Below, piece after piece: positions 1 to 10,263 of a stretch of DNA of 64,000 bases (the first letter of the stretch is position 1; every line of letters starts with the position of its first letter). Both the position numbers and the translations under genes were made by a program. Source of the stretch: Alphaproteobacteria bacterium HGW-Alphaproteobacteria-1 (lineage in GTDB: Bacteria; Pseudomonadota; Alphaproteobacteria; Rhodobacterales; Rhodobacteraceae); assembly GCA_002842985.1 (NCBI GenBank), contig PHEQ01000001.1, positions 1 to 64,000 of the forward strand. The letters are read 5' to 3'. The notes beneath the pieces were generated by a model, which ran no database searches, had not been told where the DNA came from, and saw nothing but the letters and a program-made list of their open reading frames with translations.

Positions 1-852
1 CTTCTTGTAGAGCCGCGCATCCGGGTCCGTGACCGATGCATGGGTCGCGTTGGAGCGCTTCTCGCCCCGGAAGTTCACTTCGGCGTTGCGCGTCTGGCGG
101 GGCGTGTCGGGCATCGGTTGGGTCTCGGTCTGCTGGGGCTGGTCGGTGTTGGCGGAGGTCTCGTCAGCTGGAGGCGGTGGCCCACCGGGATCGTCCTCGT
201 CCGGTGTCGCCCTGCCTTCCTTCGGCTGAAAGCTCTTCATCGACGCCCAAGCTTTCACCAGCGTGCCATCGACCGAGAAGTGTTCGTCCGACAGAAGCGG
301 CGCGACATCACGATGGGCCAGGATCGCCGCCATCACCTTGCGTGACATCTCGGTGCTCAGCAGCCGGTTGCGGTTCTTGGTGAACAAGGTCGGCCTTCGG
401 CCCGGCGCTTCGCGCGTTCAGGGCTGAAATCTGTCCACTGGACAGATTTCCGGGCGCCCTTCACCCCAGACCGGGTCGTCGATCCCCAGCCCCACGAACC
501 AGCGGAACAGCAGGTTGTATTGCATCTGCTCCATCAACTGCCGCTCGGAGCGGACGGAGAAAAGGATCTGGATCAGGCTCGCCCGGATCAGCCGCTCCGG
601 CGGGATCGAGGGACGGCCGCAATCGGTGTAGAGCGCCTCAAACTCGGCATCGAGGCTGGCCAGCGCGTCGTTGACGATCCGACGGATCAAACGCAGCGGG
701 TGCCGTGCCGGAACACGCTCCTCAAGATCAACATAGCTGAACAGCGATCCCGCCGTCTCGTCCGTCCCGCGCATCATCACCTCCGCCGCCTGTTTTTCAG
801 CATCCTGTTCTAAGGCTATCCCAAATGACACTTCGTTCCTCAACTGACGCAA
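1..852 (-). pseudogene. IS5-like transposase, interrupted by a palindromic insertion; runs off the left window edge
   Basis: N-terminal part MMRGTDETAGSLFSYVDLEERVPARHPLRLIRR...FVGLGIDDPVW; the C-terminal part continues in the same frame upstream (PTLFTKNRNRLLSTEMSRKVMAAILAHRDVAPLLSDEHFSVDGTLVKAWASMKSFQPKEG...FRGEKRSNATHASVTDPDARLYKK). The two parts are separated by about 70 bp carrying a TGA stop. Confidence 0.85.
394..463. repeat. Palindromic mini-insertion inside the transposase ORF
   Basis: Contains GAAATCTGTCCACTGGACAGATTTC, an inverted repeat with 12-nt arms. It separates two transposase segments that remain in the same reading frame. Confidence 0.7.
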
Positions 853-1060
853 ATCGCGTCGGAACTCGCCGCTTCAGATACCACGTCTTTCCGCGCAGGA
901 CAGGTTTTGACATCCTCGCATTCCCCAACATATGGCTTCGTGAAGCATAATGTGGTGCAGAAAGGGTAGCAAAACAAGGGAGAGGGGCCAGCTCACGTGG
1001 ACCATATCAAGCTAAGTGTTTGATTTTAATATATATTATAAAATTATCCACATATCACAG

Positions 1061-1150
1061 TGGCGGAGCCGATGGGATTCGAACCCACGAGACCCTTCCG
1101 GGCCTACTCCCTTAGCAGGGGAGCGCCTTCGACCACTCGGCCACAGCTCC
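1061..1150 (-). tRNA. tRNA-Ser(GCT), 3' CCA encoded
   Basis: Reverse complement begins GGAGCTGTGGCCGAGTGG and ends GTGGGTTCGAATCCCATCGGCTCCGCCA; anticodon loop CTGCTAA; long variable arm; 7-bp acceptor stem pairs. Confidence 0.95.
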
Positions 1151-1221
1151 GCCGATGCGTATAACGGGGTGCGCGGCGGGAACACAAGGCTGAATTTGCC
1201 CTGCATTCCGAAAGCCTGCGA

Positions 1222-2196
1222 TCAGAGCGTGATCACCGTCGAGCCGGTGGTCTCGCGCGCCTCGAGGGCGCGATGCGCCTCGGCGATCTCATCCAGCGCA
1301 TAGCGGCGACCGATGGTGGGGCGCACCGCGCCGCTGCCCACCTTGTCAAAGAGATGCCGCGCCATGTCCTGACAGCGGGCGTGATCGGCAAGAAAGGTGA
1401 AGAGCGTCGTGCGCGTCAGCTTGAGCGAGCCCTTGGCCGCGAGGGTCAGGAGGCTCACCGGCGCGACCGGACCCGAGGCATTGCCGAAGGAAATCACCAT
1501 GCCAAGCGGCTTGAGGCAGTCGAGCGAACGCTCGAACGTGTCCTTGCCCACGCCGTCCATCACCACATCGACGCCGGCGCCACCGCTGAGCGCCTTGACC
1601 TCTTCAACGAAATCGCCCGTGCGGTAGTTGAGGCAGGTTTCGGCCCCGTTCTCGACCGCGAGCGCGCATTTCTCGTCCGTCCCGGCGGTGCCGATGAGGC
1701 GGATGCCCTCGGAGCGCGCCCATTGGCAGGCCAGAAGCCCGACGCCCCCGGCGGCGGCGTGAAAGAGCACGGTCTGTCCCTTTTCGAGCGGCCAGACCCG
1801 GTGAAAGAGATATTCCACCGTAAGCCCCTGCAACATGATCGAGGCGGCGTCCTCGAAGGAAATCCCATCGGGCAGCGGGCAGACCTGGGCGGCGGGCATG
1901 ACGCGGGCCTCCGTATAGGCCCCGGGCGGCGTGGCGGCATAGGCAGCGCGGTCGCCGGGTTTGAGATGGGTGACGCCCTCGCCCACGGCCTCGATCACGC
2001 CTGCGGCCTCCATCCCGAGGGCATGAGGCAGGGCAAGCGGGTAAAGCCCGGTGCGCTGATAGACGTCGATGAAGTTGAGGCCACAGGCCTCGTGGCGGAT
2101 GCGGATCTCGCCCGGCCCCGGCGCGCCGACCTCACGCTCGACGAGCTTCAAAACCTCGGGGCCACCGGTTGTCTCGATTACCACAGTGCGTGCCAT
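1222..2196 (-). CDS. NADPH:quinone reductase / zinc-type alcohol dehydrogenase superfamily
   Basis: MARTVVIETTGGPEVLKLVEREVGAPGPGEIRIRHEACGLNFIDVYQRTGLYP; AAAGGVGLLACQWA nucleotide-binding motif. Confidence 0.93.
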   Translation of the reverse strand: MARTVVIETTGGPEVLKLVEREVGAPGPGEIRIRHEACGLNFIDVYQRTGLYPLALPHALGMEAAGVIEAVGEGVTHLKPGDRAAYAATPPGAYTEARVMPAAQVCPLPDGISFEDAASIMLQGLTVEYLFHRVWPLEKGQTVLFHAAAGGVGLLACQWARSEGIRLIGTAGTDEKCALAVENGAETCLNYRTGDFVEEVKALSGGAGVDVVMDGVGKDTFERSLDCLKPLGMVISFGNASGPVAPVSLLTLAAKGSLKLTRTTLFTFLADHARCQDMARHLFDKVGSGAVRPTIGRRYALDEIAEAHRALEARETTGSTVITL

Positions 2197-2259
2197 GACG
2201 CGTCCCTCCCTGTCCTGTTCGCCGCGCAGTCAACACCAGCGGTCGGGGCATGGCAAGGC

Positions 2260-3120
2260 TCAGCGCACCAGCACCACGGGCACCTTGCAGGAGCGGACCA
2301 TTTCCGTGGTGGTGGAGCCGATGATCAGGCTGCGGATGCGGCTGTGGCCATAGGCGCCCATCACCACCATGTCGAACCCGGCCTCCTCGACCAGCTTGCC
2401 AAGCGCGCTCTCGGGCTGGCCGCTGACAACCTCGGTTTCGGCCGAGATACCCGCCGCCGCAAGCCGCGCGCGCGCCTCGTCCAGGGCCTTGCGCGTCTCG
2501 GTGGTGTCGGTGCCGACGGTGACGACATGCACCGTGAGGCCCGCGAAAAGCGGGTTTTCGGACACGAAATCGACCGCCTTCATCGCCGAGGCCCCACCAT
2601 CATAAGCCACGAGCACCTTGTCGATGGGGCGAAAGGCGCGGGCGGCCACGAAAACCGGCTTGTGGCTGGCGCGCACGATGCGCTCGAGGTTCGAGCCGAG
2701 ATGCCCCTTGGCAAAATCCGCCGCCTCGCCGCGCTTGCCGATGAGGATCATGTCGGCATCTTGCTCGACCTCGGTCACCGTCTCGACCAGATCGCCGTGG
2801 CGCAGGCGCGTGGTGATCTCGTTGATCCCGGCGCGGTCGAGAATGGCGCGGGCATCCTCAAGGATGGCGCGCCCGCGATGCGCGACCAGCTTGGCGCGCT
2901 GTTCGTCAAGCTCTGCCAGTTCCGCCAGCAGTTTGGACCGTGCGCCAAGCCGGATTGCACCCGAGAGATCCTGCTTTTCCGCCCCCTCGCGACGGCCCAG
3001 AACGTGCAGCAGCTCCACCGCCGCACCGGTGCGCGTGGCGATCCAGGCGGCGTGGTCGCAGACCGAGGCCGAATAGAGCGAGCCATCCACCAGCGCAATG
3101 ATCTTGTCCGTCATGGTCAT
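2260..3120 (-). CDS. Universal stress protein, tandem UspA domains
   Basis: Ends VVMGAYGHSRIRSLIIGSTTTEMVRSCKVPVVLVR, a typical UspA motif; N-terminal half has ILIGKRGEAADFAKGHLGSNLERIVRASHKPVFV. Confidence 0.92.
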   Translation of the reverse strand: MTMTDKIIALVDGSLYSASVCDHAAWIATRTGAAVELLHVLGRREGAEKQDLSGAIRLGARSKLLAELAELDEQRAKLVAHRGRAILEDARAILDRAGINEITTRLRHGDLVETVTEVEQDADMILIGKRGEAADFAKGHLGSNLERIVRASHKPVFVAARAFRPIDKVLVAYDGGASAMKAVDFVSENPLFAGLTVHVVTVGTDTTETRKALDEARARLAAAGISAETEVVSGQPESALGKLVEEAGFDMVVMGAYGHSRIRSLIIGSTTTEMVRSCKVPVVLVR

Positions 3121-3127
3121 ACTCTCC

Positions 3128-4618
3128 TCAATGCGCCATCAGCTTGTCCATGGCACCGGGTTTGTCGTGAATGGCAAGCTTGTCAACGATGGTTTCCGTC
3201 GCCTCGTTCATCCCGATGATCTCGACCTCGGCCCCGTCGCGGCGGAACTTGAGGATCACCATGTCGAGCGCCTGCACCGATGAGATATCCCAGATATGCG
3301 CGCGGCTCACGTCGATGATGACCTTTTCCAGCGCTTCCTTGAAGTTGAACGCGTTCATGAAATCCTCGACCGAGCCATAGAACAACTGCCCCTCGACCAC
3401 ATACGTCCGGTGGCTGCCGCTTTTGGTGATGTCGGTGGTGACCTTGAAGAGCTGCGCGATCTTGCCGGCAAAGAAGATCCCCGAGAGGAGCACGCCGACC
3501 AGCACCCCGATGGCAAGGTTGTGGGTGTAGACCACCGTCACAACGGTCGCGATCATCACGATCGAGGACGAGCGCGGGTGGTCGCGCAGGTTGCGGATCG
3601 ACGACCAAGAGAAGGTGCCGACCGCGACCATGATCATGATCGCCACCAGTGCTGCCATCGGGATCATGCTGACCACATCGCCGAGCCCCACCACCATGGC
3701 CAGCAGGAACACCCCTGCCGAAAAGGACGACAGCCGCCCGCGCCCGCCGGATTTCACGTTGATGATCGACTGACCGATCATCGCACAGCCCGCCATGCCG
3801 CCGATGAACCCGGTTGCGGTATTGGCGATGCCCTGCCCGATCATTTCCTGAGAGCGGTTGGATTTCGTGTCGGTCAGATCGTCCACGATATTCTGCGTCA
3901 TCAGGCTTTCGAGCAGACCCACCACCGCCACCGCCACCGAATAGGGCAGAATGATCGTGAGGGTCTCCAATGTCAGCGGAATTTGCGGGATGAGAAACAC
4001 CGGCAGCGTGTCGGGCAAATCGCCCATATCGCCCACGGTGCGCACATCGAGGCCAAGGAAAAACGCCAGCACCGTCAGCACGACAATGGTCACCAGCGGC
4101 GAGGGCACCGCCTTGGTCAGCAGCGGAAAGAGATAGATGATCGCCAGTCCGGCGGCGACCAGCACATAGGTGATCCATGTCACCGTGCGCGGATCAAGTT
4201 CGGGCAGTTGCGCCATGAAAATCAGGATCGCGAGCGCGTTGACGAACCCGGTCATCACCGATTTCGACACGTAGCGCATGATGAATCCCAGCCGCAACAC
4301 CCCGGCCCCGATCTGGATCAGCCCCGCCAAAACCGTCGCCGCCAGCAGGTATTCCAGCCCGTGATCGCGCACCAGCGTGATCATCAGCACCGCCGTCGCA
4401 GCGGTGGCCGCCGAGATCATGCCGGGCCGACCGCCGGTGATCGCAACCAGCACCGAAATCGAGAAGCTGGCGTAAAGCCCCACCTTTGGGTCCACTCCCG
4501 CAATGATCGAGAATGCGATGGCCTCGGGGATCAGCGCCAGCGCCACCACCAGACCAGCGAGGATATCGCCCCTGACATTGCCGAACCATTGCGCCCGATA
4601 GGCGTTAAGAGAAATCAT
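3128..4618 (-). CDS. SulP family anion transporter with STAS domain
   Basis: [37 protein letters not shown] and a C-terminal STAS-like region ([50 protein letters not shown]). Confidence 0.93.
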   Translation of the reverse strand: MISLNAYRAQWFGNVRGDILAGLVVALALIPEAIAFSIIAGVDPKVGLYASFSISVLVAITGGRPGMISAATAATAVLMITLVRDHGLEYLLAATVLAGLIQIGAGVLRLGFIMRYVSKSVMTGFVNALAILIFMAQLPELDPRTVTWITYVLVAAGLAIIYLFPLLTKAVPSPLVTIVVLTVLAFFLGLDVRTVGDMGDLPDTLPVFLIPQIPLTLETLTIILPYSVAVAVVGLLESLMTQNIVDDLTDTKSNRSQEMIGQGIANTATGFIGGMAGCAMIGQSIINVKSGGRGRLSSFSAGVFLLAMVVGLGDVVSMIPMAALVAIMIMVAVGTFSWSSIRNLRDHPRSSSIVMIATVVTVVYTHNLAIGVLVGVLLSGIFFAGKIAQLFKVTTDITKSGSHRTYVVEGQLFYGSVEDFMNAFNFKEALEKVIIDVSRAHIWDISSVQALDMVILKFRRDGAEVEIIGMNEATETIVDKLAIHDKPGAMDKLMAH

Positions 4619-4904
4619 GCGTTAATCCGTTTGCTGTCCGGCCTGCGCGTTGGCCGGGCTGTTCGTGTTGTTCGCTTGACTTGCGGGAAATCGGCGACCG
4701 GAGGCCGTAACTAAGCCTGCCCAGTCTGCTTCGGCACCCCTACCCGCCCGCCGCGCCCCTGGCAACCGGAAATTGCCGCATTGCAGAATTGCGCCATGCG
4801 CAAGGCTTGTCCGCCCGGCCTGCCGTGCCGCCATGGTGCGCGCACCGCTTGTTGCCTGCCCTTGGCCGCGATAGAGAGGGAGCAGGGCAACGAGAGGCGG
4901 GCAC

Positions 4905-5687
4905 ATGCGCATTCTGATCACCAATGACGACGGCATCAACGCACCGGGTCTTGCGGTGCTTGCGGAAATCGCCACCGCGCTTGCCGGAGATGATGGTGAG
5001 GTCTGGACCGTGGCCCCCGCCTTCGAGCAATCGGGAGTGGGTCATTGCATTTCCTATACCCGTCCGATGATGATCAGCGAGATGGCCCCGCGCCGCTTTG
5101 CCGCCGAGGGCAGCCCCGCCGATTGCGTGCTGGCAGGGCTTTATGACGTGATGAAGGATGCGCGCCCCGATCTTGTGCTCTCGGGCGTCAATCGCGGCAA
5201 CAACTCGGCCGAGAACGCGGTCTATTCCGGCACCGTTGGCGCGGCGATGGAGGCGGCCCTGCATGGTGTGCCCGCGGTCGCGCTCAGCCAGTATTACGGC
5301 CCGGCACAGCGCGACGCGGCCGATCCGTTCGAGGCCGCGCGCGTGCACGGCCTGCCCACGCTGCGCCGTCTTCTGGACAAGGGCGTCTGGACGCGCGACG
5401 ACTACGGCATCTTCTACAATATCAACTTTCCGCCCGTCCCGGCCGCTGATGTCAAGGGCATCCGCGCCGCGCGGCAGGGGTTTCGCCGCGACATGGGTTT
5501 TGGCGTTGAGCCTGCGCATTCGCCCTCGGGGCGGCGGTTCCTGTGGGTTACGGGCGCGCAGCAGCAGCAGCCCACAAGCCCCGGCTCGGACGCGGATGTG
5601 AACCTTCAGGGCTATATCTCGGTCACGCCGATGCGCGCGGATCTCACGGCGCATGACGCGCTGGAGGCGCTGAAAGCCATCGAATGA
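4905..5687 (+). CDS. surE: 5'/3'-nucleotidase SurE
   Basis: [23 protein letters not shown]...[17 protein letters not shown]...[27 protein letters not shown]. Confidence 0.97.
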   Translation: MRILITNDDGINAPGLAVLAEIATALAGDDGEVWTVAPAFEQSGVGHCISYTRPMMISEMAPRRFAAEGSPADCVLAGLYDVMKDARPDLVLSGVNRGNNSAENAVYSGTVGAAMEAALHGVPAVALSQYYGPAQRDAADPFEAARVHGLPTLRRLLDKGVWTRDDYGIFYNINFPPVPAADVKGIRAARQGFRRDMGFGVEPAHSPSGRRFLWVTGAQQQQPTSPGSDADVNLQGYISVTPMRADLTAHDALEALKAIE

Positions 5688-6340
5688 ACGACGGGGCCGA
5701 TCATATCGCAGAACGCAAGATGCAGTTCCTGTTCGCGCTCCGCTCTCGGGGTGTGACGGATGCGCGCGTGCTCACCGCGATGGAGCGGATCGACCGCGGC
5801 CCCTTCGTGCGCGGCTATTTCGCGGAACGCGCCTATGAGGACATGCCGCTGCCCATTGCCTGCGGTCAGACCATCAGCCAGCCCTCGGTGGTGGGGCTGA
5901 TGACTCAGGCGCTGAAGGTCACGCCGCGCGACAAGGTGCTCGAGGTGGGCACCGGCTCGGGCTATCAGGCGGCCATCCTCAGTCAGTTGGCGCGGCGCGT
6001 CTATACGGTGGACCGTCATCGGCGCCTCGTGCGCGAGGCGTCCGAAATTTTTGCCGCGCTCGATCTGACCAACATCATCGCGCTTACCGCCGATGGCAGC
6101 TTTGGTCTGCCCGAACAGGCGCCCTTCGACCGGATCATCGTGACGGCGGCGGCCGAGGATCCGCCGGGCCCGCTCTTGGCGCAACTCAAGATCGGCGGTA
6201 TCATGGTCGTGCCCGTGGGTCAGTCCGACGCCGTTCAGCACCTCATCCGCGTGACCCGGCACGAGACCGGATACGAGTATGACGAGCTGCGCCCGGTGCG
6301 TTTCGTGCCGCTGGTCGAGGGGCTTGGACGCGATGGGTAA
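5684..6340 (+). CDS. pcm: Protein-L-isoaspartate O-methyltransferase
   Basis: ATGA overlap with sur[51 protein letters not shown]. Confidence 0.96.
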   Translation: MNDGADHIAERKMQFLFALRSRGVTDARVLTAMERIDRGPFVRGYFAERAYEDMPLPIACGQTISQPSVVGLMTQALKVTPRDKVLEVGTGSGYQAAILSQLARRVYTVDRHRRLVREASEIFAALDLTNIIALTADGSFGLPEQAPFDRIIVTAAAEDPPGPLLAQLKIGGIMVVPVGQSDAVQHLIRVTRHETGYEYDELRPVRFVPLVEGLGRDG

Positions 6341-6410
6341 GAACCCGCAAGGACACGGCGCGACAAGCGGCGCAAAGGCAGGACGAGGCAGGAAACAGGG
6401 AGTATCGAGG

Positions 6411-7589
6411 ATGCGACAGTTACCGCGACATCTGGCGATCGGCACGGGGCTGGCTTTGGGGCTTGCCGCCTGTAGCCAACCGCTCGACATCGACATGCGC
6501 GGGGCCTTCGGCAACGCGCCGAGCACCGCCGACGCGGCGCGCACGGCCACGGCGACGCGCCCGCAGCCCGACGAACGCGGCATCATCTCCTATCCCGGCT
6601 ATCAGGTCGCGGTGGCGCGGCGCGGCGACACGCTGGCGCGGCTGGCCACGCGGATCGGGGCCGACGCGGGCGAGCTTGCCCGCTTCAACGGTATCCAGAC
6701 CGGCGACATCCTGCGCGAGGGCGAGATCGTGGCCCTGCCCCGCCGCGTGTCAGAGCCTGCGGGCGGGCCGATCCAGCCGCCTTCGGGCGTCGATATCGCC
6801 TCGGTGGCGGGCGGGGCCATCGCGCGCGCCGATGCACAGCGTGTGCAGACCACCGATCTTGCCCCGGCGCCGCAGGTCGGAACAGAGCCGGTGCGCCACC
6901 GGGTCGAGCGCGGAGAGACGGCCTTTTCCATTGCGCGGCTTTACAATGTCTCGGTGCGCAGCCTTGCGGACTGGAACGGGCTCGGTCCCGATTTCGCCGT
7001 GCGCGAGGGGCAGTATCTGCTTATCCCCGTGGTGACGCCCGGCGCGACACCCCCGCCGCGCGAAGCGGCGGCGGCCCCGGCCGCCGTCACCCCGCCCGGC
7101 TCCGGCTCGCCCACACCCACGCCGCCTAGCGCGGCACAGCCCCTGCCCGCCGAAGACACCCGGCCCGCCGCCGCCGCCGCCGCCGCTCCGCCGGTGGCCG
7201 CCCCGGACCTGGGCAAGACTGAAACCAAAGCGACCGCCGCGCGCATGGTCCGGCCCGTGGACGGCTCGATCATCCGCGACTATGCCAAGGGCCGCAATGA
7301 CGGTATCGACATCGCCGCAACCCCCGGCGCGGCCGTGAAGGCCGCCGATGCGGGCACGGTCGCAGCCATCACCGAGGATACCAACGGCATCCCGATCATC
7401 GTGATCCGCCATCAGGGCAGCCTGCTTACGGTCTATTCCAATGTGGGCGCGCTCAGCGTCAAGAAGGGCGATACGGTCTCACGCGGCCAGAAGATCGCCG
7501 AGATCCGGCGCGACGGCGCGGCAGCGCTGCATTTCGAGGTGCGCGACGGGTTCGAGAGCGTCGATCCCAACCGGTTCCTGGCGCCGTAG
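6411..7589 (+). CDS. nlpD: LysM / M23-family peptidoglycan-associated lipoprotein, NlpD-like
   Basis: Lipoprotein signal MRQLPRHLAIGTGLALGLAACSQ; two LysM repeats; C-terminal M23 region ending ALHFEVRDGFESVDPNRFLAP. Start chosen at the ATG after surE-pcm. Confidence 0.88.
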   Translation: MRQLPRHLAIGTGLALGLAACSQPLDIDMRGAFGNAPSTADAARTATATRPQPDERGIISYPGYQVAVARRGDTLARLATRIGADAGELARFNGIQTGDILREGEIVALPRRVSEPAGGPIQPPSGVDIASVAGGAIARADAQRVQTTDLAPAPQVGTEPVRHRVERGETAFSIARLYNVSVRSLADWNGLGPDFAVREGQYLLIPVVTPGATPPPREAAAAPAAVTPPGSGSPTPTPPSAAQPLPAEDTRPAAAAAAAPPVAAPDLGKTETKATAARMVRPVDGSIIRDYAKGRNDGIDIAATPGAAVKAADAGTVAAITEDTNGIPIIVIRHQGSLLTVYSNVGALSVKKGDTVSRGQKIAEIRRDGAAALHFEVRDGFESVDPNRFLAP

Positions 7590-7722
7590 CGCGGCGAAAG
7601 TGGCCTGTTGGGGACGTCGATAGCCGCCGCGCGGTGCCCGACCGCGGGTGGGCGTTCTGACGGTCGTGGGTAGCATTTCATCGTGCAAAATACTTGAACG
7701 CTTGCTCGTGTCGCAACGTTGC

Positions 7723-7754
7723 AAAAGCGCCCGCCCGGGGGGCGGTCGGGCGCT
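7723..7754 (-). terminator. Candidate Rho-independent terminator downstream of the YeeE/small-ORF operon
   Basis: AGCGCCCG(N13)CGGGCGCT hairpin; on the minus strand followed by TTTT. Confidence 0.5.
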
Positions 7755-7832
7755 GCGCGGCGGCGTGCAAGCACGCCTTGATTCCGCGCGTGGGACAAAA
7801 CGCTAATGTCAGCTAAAGGCCAGAGCCCGCCC

Positions 7833-8009
7833 TCAGCGCGCCACAGGCGGGGGCGCGGCGCAATGCCCGCCGGTGGCCGCCAGACCCGAGCCGAGCGCAA
7901 TCATCGGCGGGGCGTTGTAGGGGTTGAGCGGCTGCGATTGCGCCTGATCGAGCGCAAGCAGCCCGACCACCCCAAGCGCCACCAGAAGCGTCACATGCAC
8001 CCGCCTCAT
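7833..8009 (-). CDS. Small secreted protein, 58 aa, single cysteine (hypothetical)
   Basis: ATG at 8009 overlaps the yeeE stop by 4 bp (ATGA). MRRVHVTLLVALGVVGLLALDQAQSQPLNPYNAPPMIALGSGLAATGGHCAAPPPVAR has a signal-peptide-like N-terminus. Confidence 0.65.
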   Translation of the reverse strand: MRRVHVTLLVALGVVGLLALDQAQSQPLNPYNAPPMIALGSGLAATGGHCAAPPPVAR

Positions 8010-9130
8010 CGCCGTGCCTCCAACCCCAGCGATGGCCGCAGCCTGATCCCCACCCAGGATCCGGCAAAGGCGGCAGCAAACCACACCCAGCCATGCGCCG
8101 AGCCGGTCGCAATGCCGCTGAAGAACGCGCCGATATTGCAGCCGAAGGCCAGCCGCGAGCTGTAGCCCAGCACAAGCCCCGCCACGATCACCGCCACCCA
8201 GGCGCGCGCGGGCAGCACCCCCACCGGCGAGGCCAGCCCCGCCCGCCACCACGCCACCAAAGCCGCACCGCCGATAAGACCCAGATCGGTAAGCGATGTG
8301 ATATCCGTCAGAAGGCTCGCCTCGACCTGCGCCGCATTGGCCGGGGCCGACCAGAAGACCGAGCCCGAGAGATCACCCCCCACGGCCACCACGCCCTTGG
8401 CCACCCAGAGGCCGAGTCCGTAGACCACGCCCCAGGGCTGTCCCGCCACCACCAGATGCAGGATGGCCAGCGCCGCCAGCGCCAGCAGCGCGCCCCAGTA
8501 TCGGGCGGGCAACCGGTGACTGCCACGGCGCCCGATCACGAGCGCCAGCGCCGCCACCCCGGCCAACCCCAGAAGCGTGATGCCAAGGCCGCCCGCGCCC
8601 TTAAGCGTCATGACCGGCAGGCTGCCAAGCGCGGTCCACCAGCTCAGGTGCCAGGCCCCGGCGAAACTGCCGATGGCGAAGAAGGGCAGCGCCACCGCGC
8701 CGATGGCATTGCCGCTTCCGGCATTGACCAGCGTCCCCGAGCCGCATCCCAGCACGATCTGCATCGCGGCACCAAACACGAAGGCCCCGCCGATCATCGC
8801 CAGGCCAATGGGGGCGTGCGCGCCTTTCAGCTCTGCCCCGTTGGCGGCCAGCAGCGGCAGCGCGGCACAGGCGACAATGGCAATCGCCAGAAGCTGCGCC
8901 AGAAGGCCCGACGCATCGCGCTCCTGGATCATCCGCCGCCACGGCCCGGTAAAGCCGAAGCGGAACCCCTCGAGCGTGAGGCCGAAACCCAGCCCGATCA
9001 GCAGCACCAGCCCCGAACGCGGCCCCGCGAACAGCGCCACGCTCAGGACGCTCGCCGCAACGACGGCAATGATCAGGCTGCGCGACACGAGGCCCGGCGC
9101 GGTGGTGGCAGCGGGCGTGGTCGCGGTCAT
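8006..9130 (-). CDS. YeeE/YedE (TsuA-like) thiosulfate/sulfur transporter
   Basis: Multi-TM protein with GAAMQIVLGCGSGTLVNAGSGN and LAFGCNIGAFFSGIATGSAHGWVW, the conserved Cys motifs of the YeeE/YedE family. Confidence 0.93.
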   Translation of the reverse strand: MTATTPAATTAPGLVSRSLIIAVVAASVLSVALFAGPRSGLVLLIGLGFGLTLEGFRFGFTGPWRRMIQERDASGLLAQLLAIAIVACAALPLLAANGAELKGAHAPIGLAMIGGAFVFGAAMQIVLGCGSGTLVNAGSGNAIGAVALPFFAIGSFAGAWHLSWWTALGSLPVMTLKGAGGLGITLLGLAGVAALALVIGRRGSHRLPARYWGALLALAALAILHLVVAGQPWGVVYGLGLWVAKGVVAVGGDLSGSVFWSAPANAAQVEASLLTDITSLTDLGLIGGAALVAWWRAGLASPVGVLPARAWVAVIVAGLVLGYSSRLAFGCNIGAFFSGIATGSAHGWVWFAAAFAGSWVGIRLRPSLGLEARR

Positions 9131-9139
9131 GTCATTGCC

Positions 9140-10078
9140 TCAGTTCTTGCCAGTGATCTTGTTGAACAGGTTTTGAAACAGCCCGGGCACATTGGCCATC
9201 TCCAGCCCGGCATTGGACCAGCCGACGACAGATTCGGGATACATCCGCACGCCGTCGATGCCCGCAAGTTCGCTCAATGCGAACCAGTTGGTCGCGGCCC
9301 AGTGCCCGGTATTGCAGAAACTCACCAGCCGGTCGCCGGGGCCAAAGCCGTTTTCCTCGGCCAGTTGGCGCACCAGATCGGGCTTGATCAGCGACGGCTC
9401 GCTCGTGCCGAACCAGCGGTCATGGGTGAAATACCGCGATTGCGGGATGGTGCCGGGGCGGGCGGCGGCGGCGTGCTTGGTTTCGCCCTTCCAGAACGCC
9501 TCGGGGCGCGCGTCGATCAGTTGCGCATTGTCGCGACCATCCACGATGGCCTGCACATCCTCGCGCGTGGCGAGCCATTCATGCGAGAAGCTGACCGTTA
9601 TATCGGAGGGGGCCACCTGCGGCGCGGGGCCGGTTTCCTGCGGCGCGTTGGCGGCAGTCCAGGCGTTCATGCCGCCGTTGAGGATGGCCAGCGTCTCGAT
9701 CCCGCTGGATTTCAGCGTCCAGTAAACCCGTGCCGCCGCGCCGAAATCGGTCTGGTTGGTGCCCTGATGGACCACGACCACGGGCGTATCGGTCGAGATG
9801 CCAAGGCCGCGCAGCACCTCGGTCAGATGCGCCTCGGTGACAAGTGCGCCGGGGTTTTCGGCGGGCCCGCGAAACAGCGCATATGGCGCGTTGAGCGCGC
9901 CGGGCACGTGGCCGCCGTCATAGGCAGTGTCGGCGCGGATATCGAGCACGACCGGAGCCTCGGTCTCGATCGCGGCGCGCAGATCGGCCACATCGACAAG
10001 CGGTCCGAGCGCATGGGCCGCCATCGGGAACACGGCGAGCGCGAGGGCGAACATGGATTTACGGAAGCGGTCGAACAT
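9140..10078 (-). CDS. Secreted sulfurtransferase with two rhodanese domains
   Basis: Signal peptide MFDRFRKSMFALALAVFPMAAHA; N-domain VVLDIRADTAYDGGHVPGALNAPY; C-domain LIDARPEAFWKG with catalytic loop SFCNTGHWA. Confidence 0.9.
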   Translation of the reverse strand: MFDRFRKSMFALALAVFPMAAHALGPLVDVADLRAAIETEAPVVLDIRADTAYDGGHVPGALNAPYALFRGPAENPGALVTEAHLTEVLRGLGISTDTPVVVVHQGTNQTDFGAAARVYWTLKSSGIETLAILNGGMNAWTAANAPQETGPAPQVAPSDITVSFSHEWLATREDVQAIVDGRDNAQLIDARPEAFWKGETKHAAAARPGTIPQSRYFTHDRWFGTSEPSLIKPDLVRQLAEENGFGPGDRLVSFCNTGHWAATNWFALSELAGIDGVRMYPESVVGWSNAGLEMANVPGLFQNLFNKITGKN

Positions 10079-10263
10079 GACGGGTCTCCTTTCGCGCGAA
10101 ATCTTGTGATTGTGCGATTGATACGCGCCAAGGCCCGCCGCAACAAGCGTTCTTCCGCCGCTTCACGCGCGCTTGAAACCGCGCACCGCGCCAGAAGTCA
10201 CTGGACAAGCGGCGCGCAAGGGCCAAGCATGGCGGGAACCGGAACAATGCGAAAGGATCGGGC

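Noticed and set aside
2205-2213. CCTCCCTGT as a third sRNA linker copy
   Set aside because: It is the complement of the Shine-Dalgarno sequence of the quinone oxidoreductase gene; no flanking hairpin or terminator.
1273-3219. 648-aa ORF on the + strand
   Set aside because: Antisense to quinone oxidoreductase and Usp; no family signature.
3296-4714. 472-aa His-rich ORF on the + strand
   Set aside because: Antisense image of the SulP transporter; the His/Asp richness comes from codon complement of hydrophobic residues.
7065-7200. Short proline/alanine-rich GC repeats in nlpD
   Set aside because: A normal Pro/Ala linker between LysM and M23 domains, not a tandem repeat array.
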